From Jejuia pallidilutea (lineage in GTDB: Bacteria; Bacteroidota; Bacteroidia; Flavobacteriales; Flavobacteriaceae), in NCBI RefSeq assembly GCF_002973595.1, contig NZ_PVEO01000004.1, positions 62,001-126,000 of the forward strand: a stretch of DNA of 64,000 nt. The letters are read 5' to 3'. The first letter of the stretch is position 1. Each line of letters starts with the position of its first letter. This document shows positions 9,756-17,794 of the stretch, in pieces. The notes under the pieces are model-generated. The model had not been told where the DNA came from and searched no databases. It saw nothing but the letters and a program-made list of their open reading frames with translations. A program made the translations under genes and the position numbers.

Positions 9756-11132
9756 ATGAGACAAAAAGTAACAGCTGTTTTTGATATAGGGAAAACCAAT
9801 AAAAAGTTTTTTTTATTCAATGAAGATTTTAAAGAGGTACACAAAGAATATATCCGTTTTAATGAAATTAAGGATGAGGATGGGTTTCCTACCGAAGATT
9901 TAGATGCTTTACAAAAATGGCTAAAAGAGGTGTTTCATCGTATTTTAAAAGCTAAAGAATTTAATGTGAAAGCCATTAACTTTTCAACTTATGGAGCAAG
10001 TTTAGTTCACCTTGATGAGCATGGGATGCCATTAACCCCACTTTACAATTACATAAAGCCTGTAGATTCTAGCATAATAGATTCTTTTATAAAAAAGTAC
10101 GGCCCTAAAGATAAGTTTCTTAACGCTACAGGATGTTCTAACTTAAGCCTTCTAAACTCAGGATTACAATTATATTGGTTAAAGCAAACGCAGCCTGAGG
10201 TATTTAAAAAAATTAAATATTCATTGCATTTGCCACAATATGTAAGTTATATTTTTACAGGAATACCTTTAAGCGAATATACGAGTATTGGGTGCCATAC
10301 AGCAATGTGGGATTACAAAAAAAAGGACTACCACCATTGGATTTATAATGAGGGTATTAACAATATTCTTCCACCTATTGTTTCAACTGAAACGAGTATT
10401 AATATGAATTATAATGGAAAACGTATAAAAATAGGTGTAGGTATTCACGATAGTTCTGCAGCACTTTTACCTTATATAAAAAGTATAAAGAAAAAATTTG
10501 TTTTGGTATCAACAGGCACTTGGAGTATTATTTTTAATCCATTTACTAAAACACCAATCTCTAATGAATCTGATAGCGAAAAAACTATTAACTATATGCG
10601 TATAAATGGTAAGCCCGTAAAGGCTACACGTTTGTTTTTAGGTAATGAATATAAGATTCAAGTTGCTAAACTCGATGAAATTTTTGGAGTTAACGACGAT
10701 TATCATAGATCTGTAAAATTTAATTATAATATTTATAGAAGCATAGAAAAGGATTTTAAGTATTGTTTTAGATGGGAAAGTATAGAAAGTAAACATATGC
10801 CAGAAATCACTAAAATACCATACGATAATTACGAACAGGCATACCACCAACTAATGGCAGAACTTGTAGAATTACAAATTAAATGTATAAGAGATGCGAT
10901 AGGGAAAAGTAAAATTTCTAGAGTTTATATAGATGGTGGTTTTAGCGATAACGATGTTTACATAAAACTTTTGTCCCATAATTTTAGAGATAGTAAAAAG
11001 CTTAGCACCACTAATGCTGCTCTTGGTTCTGCCCTAGGTGCAGCTATTTCCATATCGGATTGTAAATTAAATTCAAAATTCCTTAAAGAAAACTATGCTT
11101 TAAAAAAGCATGTACCCTTTATAATTAGTTAA
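9756..11132 (+). CDS. rhaK: FGGY-family carbohydrate kinase, probable L-rhamnulokinase
   Basis: Phosphorylates L-rhamnulose to L-rhamnulose 1-phosphate. The N-terminal VFDIGKTNKKFFLF is the FGGY phosphate-binding loop, LVSTGTWSI is the central nucleotide-binding segment, and IDGGFSDNDVYIKLL with ALGSALGAAI closes the C-terminal ATPase lobe. The 458-aa length is normal. It lies 10 bp after rhaI and 13 bp before the tandem aldolase gene. Substrate comes from context, since FGGY kinases for rhamnulose, fuculose and xylulose are hard to tell apart by eye. Confidence 0.9.
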   Translation: MRQKVTAVFDIGKTNKKFFLFNEDFKEVHKEYIRFNEIKDEDGFPTEDLDALQKWLKEVFHRILKAKEFNVKAINFSTYGASLVHLDEHGMPLTPLYNYIKPVDSSIIDSFIKKYGPKDKFLNATGCSNLSLLNSGLQLYWLKQTQPEVFKKIKYSLHLPQYVSYIFTGIPLSEYTSIGCHTAMWDYKKKDYHHWIYNEGINNILPPIVSTETSINMNYNGKRIKIGVGIHDSSAALLPYIKSIKKKFVLVSTGTWSIIFNPFTKTPISNESDSEKTINYMRINGKPVKATRLFLGNEYKIQVAKLDEIFGVNDDYHRSVKFNYNIYRSIEKDFKYCFRWESIESKHMPEITKIPYDNYEQAYHQLMAELVELQIKCIRDAIGKSKISRVYIDGGFSDNDVYIKLLSHNFRDSKKLSTTNAALGSALGAAISISDCKLNSKFLKENYALKKHVPFIIS

Positions 11133-11145
11133 AGCATACCTAAAA

Positions 11146-12435
11146 ATGTCAACAAAAATAAATTTAGAACACCCTAGAAATCAAATTACTACCATAATAG
11201 GTAGAATTTATAAACGAGGCATGACCACTACTTCGGGTGGAAATATTTCAATAATTGACTCAGATGGCAATATTTGGGTAACACCATCAGCTATAGACAA
11301 AGGCTCTTTGAGACCATCAGATATTGTATGCGTAAAAAAAGACGGAACAATTATTGGAAAACACAAACCTTCATCAGAGTTTCCATTTCATAAGGCTATT
11401 TATCAAGCTAGACCAGATATTAAATCGGTTATACACGCACATCCGCCAGCTTTAGTATCTTTTAGTATTGTGCGTAAAATACCAAATACCAATATAATTT
11501 CACAAGCACGACATATTTGTGGGCCAATTGGCTATGCCAAATATAGATTACCTGGAAGTGAAGATTTAGGGCAAGTTATAGCCGACGAATTTAAAAAAGG
11601 ATTCAAAGCTGTAATCATGGAAAATCATGGTATTGTTCTGGGAGGTAGTGATTTAACAGATGCTTTTGAACGTTTTGAAACTTTAGAATTTTGTGCACGT
11701 ACCATTTTATATGGCTCTCAAATAGGAACACCAAAATATCTGTCTAATGATCAGATTGATGCTTTTGAGGCTCAGGTTCCAAATAGTATTCCTGTAATGG
11801 AAACTGCCAAACATCCTTCAGATGAAGTTGAAAAGCGTTTAGAAATATGCGATATAGTTCAACGGGCTTGTCAACAAGGTTTAATGATAAGTTCCTATGG
11901 CACAGTTTCTATGCGATGGAGAGATAACGATTTTTTAATAACACCAACAGGTATAAACCGTTGGGATATGCATATTGATGATATTGTTCAAATAAAACAA
12001 GGTAAAAGAGAAAAAGACAAAACTCCCAGTAGGGCTACTTGGATTCATCAGGAGATATACAAACGGAACCCTAAAGTAAACTCCATTATTATGACTCAAT
12101 CTCCTTATCTAATGGCATTTGGTGTAACTGGTACTTACATTAATGTACGTACCATACCAGAAAGTTGGATTTTTTTACAAGATATTCCTATGGTAAAATA
12201 CGGCGATCACTTTAAAACAAATAACAACTCAAAAATTATAGAAGATTCTACAACTGCTCTAATAATTGAAAATGATTCGGTTATTATTACCGGTGATAAA
12301 TTATTGCAAACTTTTGACTACTTGGAAGTTGCGGAATTTAGTGCTAAGTCTATAGTACTTGGTGCCTCCTTGGGAGAAATGACGCCAATAAACGATGAGC
12401 AGGTTGAAGATTTGAGAAAAAAATTTCTATCATAA
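11146..12435 (+). CDS. Tandem class II aldolase/adducin-domain protein with degenerate second domain
   Basis: Two class II aldolase domains sit in one chain. The first (residues about 5-195) keeps the active-site set: TSGGNIS for phosphate, the acid in SSEFPFH, the zinc histidines in VIHAHPPAL and the histidine in MENHGIV. The second (about 225-425) aligns to the same blocks, but these read SSYGTVSM, SRATWIH, IMTQSPYL and IENDSVI, so all three zinc histidines and the catalytic acid are gone. The second half is therefore probably structural or regulatory. The gene is inside the rhamnose operon, so the active half may act on a phosphorylated deoxyketose. The real reaction is unknown. Confidence 0.85.
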   Translation: MSTKINLEHPRNQITTIIGRIYKRGMTTTSGGNISIIDSDGNIWVTPSAIDKGSLRPSDIVCVKKDGTIIGKHKPSSEFPFHKAIYQARPDIKSVIHAHPPALVSFSIVRKIPNTNIISQARHICGPIGYAKYRLPGSEDLGQVIADEFKKGFKAVIMENHGIVLGGSDLTDAFERFETLEFCARTILYGSQIGTPKYLSNDQIDAFEAQVPNSIPVMETAKHPSDEVEKRLEICDIVQRACQQGLMISSYGTVSMRWRDNDFLITPTGINRWDMHIDDIVQIKQGKREKDKTPSRATWIHQEIYKRNPKVNSIIMTQSPYLMAFGVTGTYINVRTIPESWIFLQDIPMVKYGDHFKTNNNSKIIEDSTTALIIENDSVIITGDKLLQTFDYLEVAEFSAKSIVLGASLGEMTPINDEQVEDLRKKFLS

Positions 12436-12444
12436 ATAATCAGT

Positions 12445-13593
12445 ATGGCTATAAAATTTGATACCCGTTACCCCTCAGTTGATGATTTAAGAAAGAGAGC
12501 TCAAAAAAAAATACCAAAGTTTGCTTTTGAGTATTTAGATGGTGGCTGTAATGATGATGTTAATTTGCTTAGAAACACCTCAGAACTTAGAGAGGTACAA
12601 CTTAAACCTAATTATATAAAAAACCATGGCGGCTCATCGCAGAGAACAAAAGTTTTGGGTTTAGAATACGATGCGCCTTTCGGGATAGCACCTATAGGCT
12701 TACAGGGGTTAATGTGGCCAAATGCATCAGAAATTCTAGCAAAGGCTGCATTTCAACACAATATTCCTTTTATACTTAGTACAGTAACTACTACCAGTAT
12801 AGAACGCGCTAGCGAACTAACAGAAGGTAAGGCGTGGTTTCAATTATACCATCCAACCGAAAACGCTTTGCGAGATGATATTATTAATAGAGCAGCAGCA
12901 GCAGAGTGCCCAGTACTGGTTATTTTATGTGATGTTCCAACATTTGGTTTTCGTCCAAGAGATATTAGAAACGGTTTGGCAATGCCCCCAAAAATGTCGT
13001 TTAAAAATATACTTCAAGTACTGGGTAAACCAAATTGGGCATTTAATACCTTAAAATATGGGCAACCTTCTTTTGAAACGTTAAAACCTTATATGCCAAA
13101 GGGCTTAGATTTAAAGCAACTAGGTAAATTTATGGATCAAACGTTTAGCGGCAGATTAAATGAAGACAAAATAAAGCCTATTAGAGATATGTGGAAAGGT
13201 AAATTAGTACTAAAGGGCGTTGCTTCTGAACAGGACACTGAAGAGGCCATAAGGTTAGGTTTAGACGGAATAATTGTTTCTAACCACGGAGGGAGGCAAT
13301 TAGATGCTGGTCAATCTACAATAAAACCCTTAGAGACTATTGCTGCAAAGTATGGTGATAAAATTACGGTAATGATGGATAGTGGTATTCGTTCAGGGCC
13401 AGATGTTGCCAGAGCAATGGCTTGTGGTGCAGAATTTACATTTATGGGGCGTTCTTTTATGTATGGTGTATCTGCATTGGGAAAAAAAGGAGGCAATCAT
13501 ACTATTTCGCTCTTAAAAACAGAGGTACAACAGGTTATGGAACAACTATGTTGCGAAAGTACACAAGATTTTTCCAATCACTTGATCAAATAA
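12445..13593 (+). CDS. lldD: FMN-dependent alpha-hydroxy-acid dehydrogenase, probable L-lactate dehydrogenase
   Basis: Oxidises an L-2-hydroxy acid, most likely the L-lactate produced from lactaldehyde, to pyruvate. Signature blocks are FAFEYLDGGCNDD near the N-terminus, FGIAPIGLQGLMWP, FQLYHP, and the active-site SNHGGRQLDAG with its catalytic histidine, followed by MMDSGIRSGPDVARA for FMN phosphate binding. The 382-aa length is typical. It is fifth in the rhamnose operon, 9 bp after the tandem aldolase gene. The exact hydroxy acid is inferred from context. Confidence 0.88.
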   Translation: MAIKFDTRYPSVDDLRKRAQKKIPKFAFEYLDGGCNDDVNLLRNTSELREVQLKPNYIKNHGGSSQRTKVLGLEYDAPFGIAPIGLQGLMWPNASEILAKAAFQHNIPFILSTVTTTSIERASELTEGKAWFQLYHPTENALRDDIINRAAAAECPVLVILCDVPTFGFRPRDIRNGLAMPPKMSFKNILQVLGKPNWAFNTLKYGQPSFETLKPYMPKGLDLKQLGKFMDQTFSGRLNEDKIKPIRDMWKGKLVLKGVASEQDTEEAIRLGLDGIIVSNHGGRQLDAGQSTIKPLETIAAKYGDKITVMMDSGIRSGPDVARAMACGAEFTFMGRSFMYGVSALGKKGGNHTISLLKTEVQQVMEQLCCESTQDFSNHLIK

Positions 13594-13615
13594 ATATCAC
13601 TAAACCAACTAAATT

Positions 13616-15028
13616 ATGACCCAGTTTAATATAAATGAAGATATTGAAGAAATAGCAGGAGGAGAATTTGAAAGGCAGCCAGTGCCAACATCTAAACTTA
13701 AAAGTTGGAAAAGCTTTATAGGGATGTATGCTGGTGAGCATGCAGCAGGTACTGAGTTTATGATTGGGCCTTTGTTTTTAACAACAGGAGTTAGTGCCTT
13801 CGACCTTATTGTTGGTTTATTAGTCGGTAACTTGTTAGCAGTATTAAGTTGGCGTTTTTTAACGGCAGAAATAGCTGTTAAAAATAGATTAACACTGTAT
13901 TACCAATTAGAAAAAATATGCGGAAAAAAATTAGTTACAGGCTACAATCTTGCAAATGGTATTTTATTTTGTTTTTTGGCAGGTTCTATGATAACTGTTT
14001 CTGCAACGGCGGTAGGAATTCCTTTTAATATGCCTATGCCTAAACTAACTGATACCATGCCTAATGGCGTGACATGGATAGTTATAGTTATTTTTATTGG
14101 AGCTGTAATATCTATAATTGCCGCAAGAGGTTACGATACTGTTACCAAAGCAGCTAATTGGATGTCTCCATTTATTGTTGCTGCTTTTATAGCTTGTGGT
14201 ATTGTGGCGTTACATCAACTAGGAGTAGATAGTTTTTCAGATTTTTGGAATATTTGGGGGGAAGGTTCAGAGCCTTTTCCAGGTCAAACAAAATATACCT
14301 TTTGGCATGTTATGCTATGGTCTTGGTTTGCTAATGCTGCAATGCATATTGGTATGTCAGACTTATCGGTTTTTAGGTTTGCTAAAAAAGCTAGAGCAGG
14401 TTGGGCTACGGCTGCAGGTATGTACGTAGGGCATTACATGGCGTGGATCGCAGCAGCACTATTATATGCGGTTTACCTAAAATCTCCCGAAGCACAGGCT
14501 TTTTTAACGAATGGGGAGGCTCCACCTGTAGCACCAGGGCCTTTGGCAAATAATGCTATTGGCGTATTTGGTATTGTAGCTGTAGTATTAGCAGGATGGA
14601 CAACAGCTAACCCAACCATTTACAGAGCAGGATTAGCTTTTCAAGCTATTTTTCCTAAATTTTCTACTGCAAAAGTTACAATTTTGGCGGGTACTGTAGC
14701 AACTATTGCAGGTTTATTTCCAGCTTTCGCCATGAAACTTCTTGGTTTTGTAGCTTTGTATGGTTTTATTCTATCACCTATTGGAGCTATTATAGTTTTT
14801 GAACATTTTTTCAATAAACAAACAGGTATTATTAAAAATTATGCAGAAAAGGCCAATATCAATTTTAATAAATCTGTCCTTTATGCATGGGCTATTAGTT
14901 TTGGTGTGTTTTATTTTATTTCCGTTCAGTTTAATGTTTTTTTATCGTTTGTAACCTTACCTGCTTGGATAATATGTGGAGCTTTGTATTTAGTTTTTAG
15001 CAAGTATTTACAAAAAAGAATACTTTAA
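13616..15028 (+). CDS. NCS1-like (cytosine/purine permease superfamily) transporter
   Basis: A 470-aa integral membrane protein with about 12 hydrophobic segments (for example LTTGVSAFDLIVGLLVGNLL, WIVIVIFIGAVISIIAA, IGVFGIVAVVLAGWTTANPT). The SWFANAAMHIGMSDLSVFRF and TTANPTIYRAG regions resemble nucleobase:cation symporters. It closes the rhamnose operon, 22 bp after lldD. No RhaT-type symporter is visible, so it may import L-rhamnose or exchange lactate or another intermediate. The substrate is not deducible from sequence. Confidence 0.8.
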   Translation: MTQFNINEDIEEIAGGEFERQPVPTSKLKSWKSFIGMYAGEHAAGTEFMIGPLFLTTGVSAFDLIVGLLVGNLLAVLSWRFLTAEIAVKNRLTLYYQLEKICGKKLVTGYNLANGILFCFLAGSMITVSATAVGIPFNMPMPKLTDTMPNGVTWIVIVIFIGAVISIIAARGYDTVTKAANWMSPFIVAAFIACGIVALHQLGVDSFSDFWNIWGEGSEPFPGQTKYTFWHVMLWSWFANAAMHIGMSDLSVFRFAKKARAGWATAAGMYVGHYMAWIAAALLYAVYLKSPEAQAFLTNGEAPPVAPGPLANNAIGVFGIVAVVLAGWTTANPTIYRAGLAFQAIFPKFSTAKVTILAGTVATIAGLFPAFAMKLLGFVALYGFILSPIGAIIVFEHFFNKQTGIIKNYAEKANINFNKSVLYAWAISFGVFYFISVQFNVFLSFVTLPAWIICGALYLVFSKYLQKRIL

Positions 15029-15054
15029 GAAATCCAGCTCTTAAGTTGAATATT

Positions 15055-15084
15055 AACCTGATAAATTTATATTAGGTTTTTTTG
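15055..15084 (+). terminator. Terminator after the rhamnose operon
   Basis: AACCT at 15055-15059 pairs with AGGTT at 15074-15078. An A/T palindrome (ATAAATTTAT) extends the stem and a run of Ts with a G follows. It lies 26 bp past the permease stop. Confidence 0.6.
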
Positions 15085-15345
15085 TTATTTAGAGGCTGTA
15101 AAATAATAGTTAGGCATTTATTTTTTAATTATTGCCAATTATAGAAAGTGATATCTGCATTTTCAATAGTACTTTTTTTTAACTTCCCTTATACATTTTA
15201 AGTTCAATATTTGGTTTTTTAGCATTAATTAAGATTTTTAATACTAATTTCTTAGTGTTTAGTGTGTTTTATTAAATATTTTTTAAATGTTAAAGAGTGA
15301 AATTTATGACTAGCATTTTGGTTATAACAAAATAATATCATAAAT

Positions 15346-15368
15346 TGGTCAACCAAACTGGTTAACCA
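15346..15368. promoter_or_regulatory. Tandem TGGTNNACCA operator upstream of PL6 operon
   Basis: Two 10-bp palindromes, TGGTCAACCA (15346-15355) and TGGTTAACCA (15359-15368), have 13 bp between centres. Three further arrays with identical spacing occur in the window. The shape matches E. coli UxuR/ExuR-type operators (TTGGTATACCAA), so the FadR-family protein at 31804 is the likely binder. The adjoining TAAATTGG is only an approximate -7 box here. Confidence 0.8.
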
Positions 15369-15478
15369 ATTTACAGATGTAAATTCTTCTTGCATAACGC
15401 ATAGTTTTCTGTTAACCTTTTAGATTTTTAAGTAATTGAAAAACTGTAGTTTAAAAGTAGCACATTAAAAATAAATAA

Positions 15479-17785
15479 ATGAGACATATTCTTTTAGTTT
15501 TTGTATTAGTCACAGTGGTTCTTGGTTGTGAAAGCAACCAAGAATCTAAATTATTAATCTCAGATATAGAGCAGCTAAATAATGCGATATCTGAGGCTAA
15601 ACCTGGAGAAGTTCTTGTTCTAAAAAACGGGACTTATAAAAATGTTCTAATAAATTTTAAAGCCAATGGCGAAAAAAACAACCCTATTACGCTTAAAGCT
15701 GAAACTAATGGAGAGGTAATTATTAGTGGTAAGTCCCACTTAAAATTTGGGGGCAATTATCTAGTGGTAGAAGGTTTGCATTTTAAAAACGGGTATTCAC
15801 CAAGTGATGCTGTAATTGAGTTTAGAATAGATGAGGAAACTATAGGGAACCATTGTACGGTTTCCGATTGCGTTATTGAAGATTTTAATAAAATGCATCG
15901 TGACGATTCTGATAGATGGGTGCAATTTTGGGGAAGGCATAATACCTTGGAAAACTGCTATATAGCAGGTAAAACAAACAGAGGGCCAACCATAAGAGTA
16001 GATTTAAAAGGTAACGCACATATTAATAATTACCATCAAATTATTGGAAATCATTTTGGGCCCAAACCTCCAAAAGGCGGTCCAAGTGGAGAAACCATTC
16101 AAATAGGCGATAGCTATTCTTCCATGTCGCCCAGTTATACCCTAGTTGCCAATAATTTATTTGAAGAGTGTAATGGTGAAGTAGAAATTATTTCCAGTAA
16201 AACCAATTTTAACGAGTTTAGAAATAATGTGTTTTATAAAAGCGAAGGCTCTCTGGTAACACGCCACGGAAACTATTGTAAAATAGATGGCAATTATTTT
16301 ATTGGAGATGGCGAGAATAAAAATATTGGTGGCATTAGAATAATCAATACTGGGCATTGGGTAACTAATAATTATTTCTACAATCTTAAAGGCGAAAGCT
16401 TTAGGAGTCCACTGGCGGTTATGAACGGTATTCCAAAGTCGCCATTAAACCGTTACAACCAAGTTACAGATGTAGTGGTTGCATACAATACCTATGTAAA
16501 TTGTGATGCGCCTTGGCAGTTTGGTGTTGGTACAAATATTAGTCAGAAAGACGTATTGCCACCATCAGAAATTCGTTCTGCAAGACCATTAAGAACCATT
16601 GTGGCAAACAATGTAATTTACAATGAAAAGGGCAATGAAACTATAGTAGTGGAGCACGATAAAGCAGATGGTGTTACATTTAAAAGTAATGCAGTGAATA
16701 ATCAAGGTGTTGCTTTTAAAGGGTATGAAGGTATTATTGCCAAGTCGTTTAATGTGGAAAAAGTAGCACCACATATTCTGTTACCAAGTAGTGATTTAGA
16801 TATTGAACCTTATCAGGGTTTTGAGTTTGAAAGTATTTCTAATGATCTTTTTGGGAATTCCCGAAATCAGAATAACACTATTGGGGCCGTAATATCTACA
16901 GAGGGGACTGTTCCTTCAATTTTAGACAAATCTAAATATGGTGCCAGTTGGTATTCCAACGAAAAAGAAGCTAGAGCACCACAAACGATAAATATTTCGG
17001 TAACCGATAATATTCAATCTAAAATAGATAAAGCAGAATCGGGCGACATCATTTTACTTGAAGAAGGACAGCATCTTGTAAAATCATCAATTGTAATTAA
17101 TAAGCATATTACAATTAAGGCCAATAAAAAGGGGAGTGTTACCTTACTTTACGAAGGTGAAGCAGATACGCCATTATTAGAATTGCACCCTAAGGGATTT
17201 CTTAATATCGAAAACGTTTCATTAAAAGGAGCCAATAGCCAAAAAGCTTTTGCATCTCTAAAAGAAAACATGTTTACTCATTTTGGGTTAACGGTAACAC
17301 ATTGTGATATTAGTGATTTTAACTATGTGTTGAAAGTCTATAAAGAATCTTTCGCAGAACGCATTACGTTTTTAAATACATCCATTTCAAATTGTTTCAA
17401 TGGTTTAGAGCTTTCTGAAGAAACCAACGATAAAGGCGATTACAATACCGAATACTTAACCGTTGAAAATTGCACCTTTGATAAAGTAAAACAAAACGTA
17501 ATAGATTATTACCGTGGCGGATACGATGAATCTACCATTGGCGGAAATCTATTGGTTGTAAATAGCACATTTACCAACTGTGGCGCACAGGAAGAAAATA
17601 ATATTTTATTAAATCACAGAGGAATTATTAATGTAAATATTGTTAATAATACATTTAAGAACAATCCTGTAAATCTTGTGGCATTGCTTTGGGGCGCAAA
17701 AAACAATACGCATTCGGGTAACACAATTATTAATTCTGGTAAAATTAAGGTTGAAGAAAATTTAAAACTAAAGTTAATGTACTAA
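15479..17785 (+). CDS. PL6 alginate lyase, two-domain, lipoprotein
   Basis: Depolymerises alginate by beta-elimination at or near the cell surface. The signal peptide ends in the lipobox VVLGC17. The N-terminal parallel beta-helix (about 25-480) is the chondroitinase-B/PL6 fold. The catalytic pair is K241 (in EIISSKTNFNEF) and R262 (in SLVTRHGNYC), 21 residues apart as in characterised PL6 enzymes. A second beta-helix domain covers about 500-768, as in the long two-domain PL6 class. It is the first of four genes (PL6, heparinase-fold lyase, PL17, KdgF) behind a tandem TGGTNNACCA operator. Preference for M, G or MG blocks cannot be read from the sequence. Confidence 0.92.
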   Translation: MRHILLVFVLVTVVLGCESNQESKLLISDIEQLNNAISEAKPGEVLVLKNGTYKNVLINFKANGEKNNPITLKAETNGEVIISGKSHLKFGGNYLVVEGLHFKNGYSPSDAVIEFRIDEETIGNHCTVSDCVIEDFNKMHRDDSDRWVQFWGRHNTLENCYIAGKTNRGPTIRVDLKGNAHINNYHQIIGNHFGPKPPKGGPSGETIQIGDSYSSMSPSYTLVANNLFEECNGEVEIISSKTNFNEFRNNVFYKSEGSLVTRHGNYCKIDGNYFIGDGENKNIGGIRIINTGHWVTNNYFYNLKGESFRSPLAVMNGIPKSPLNRYNQVTDVVVAYNTYVNCDAPWQFGVGTNISQKDVLPPSEIRSARPLRTIVANNVIYNEKGNETIVVEHDKADGVTFKSNAVNNQGVAFKGYEGIIAKSFNVEKVAPHILLPSSDLDIEPYQGFEFESISNDLFGNSRNQNNTIGAVISTEGTVPSILDKSKYGASWYSNEKEARAPQTINISVTDNIQSKIDKAESGDIILLEEGQHLVKSSIVINKHITIKANKKGSVTLLYEGEADTPLLELHPKGFLNIENVSLKGANSQKAFASLKENMFTHFGLTVTHCDISDFNYVLKVYKESFAERITFLNTSISNCFNGLELSEETNDKGDYNTEYLTVENCTFDKVKQNVIDYYRGGYDESTIGGNLLVVNSTFTNCGAQEENNILLNHRGIINVNIVNNTFKNNPVNLVALLWGAKNNTHSGNTIINSGKIKVEENLKLKLMY

Positions 17786-17794
17786 TTCGTATTT

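Larger units (their letters stand above)
15029..15478. other. 450-bp intergenic region: terminator of rhamnose operon and promoter of PL6 operon
   Basis: It holds a hairpin terminator near 15055-15084 and a tandem TGGTNNACCA operator at 15346-15368. A weak relative of the GTAC-type motif lies at 15169-15194 (GTAC, then TTAAC 10 bp on, then ATAC 22 bp on). I see no gene in it. The rest is A/T-rich. Confidence 0.7.

Noticed and set aside
15169-15194. Possible GTAC-type motif upstream of the PL6 operon
   Set aside because: Spacings (10 and 22 bp) fit, but the TACC half reads TAACT in a T-rich stretch; too weak to call.
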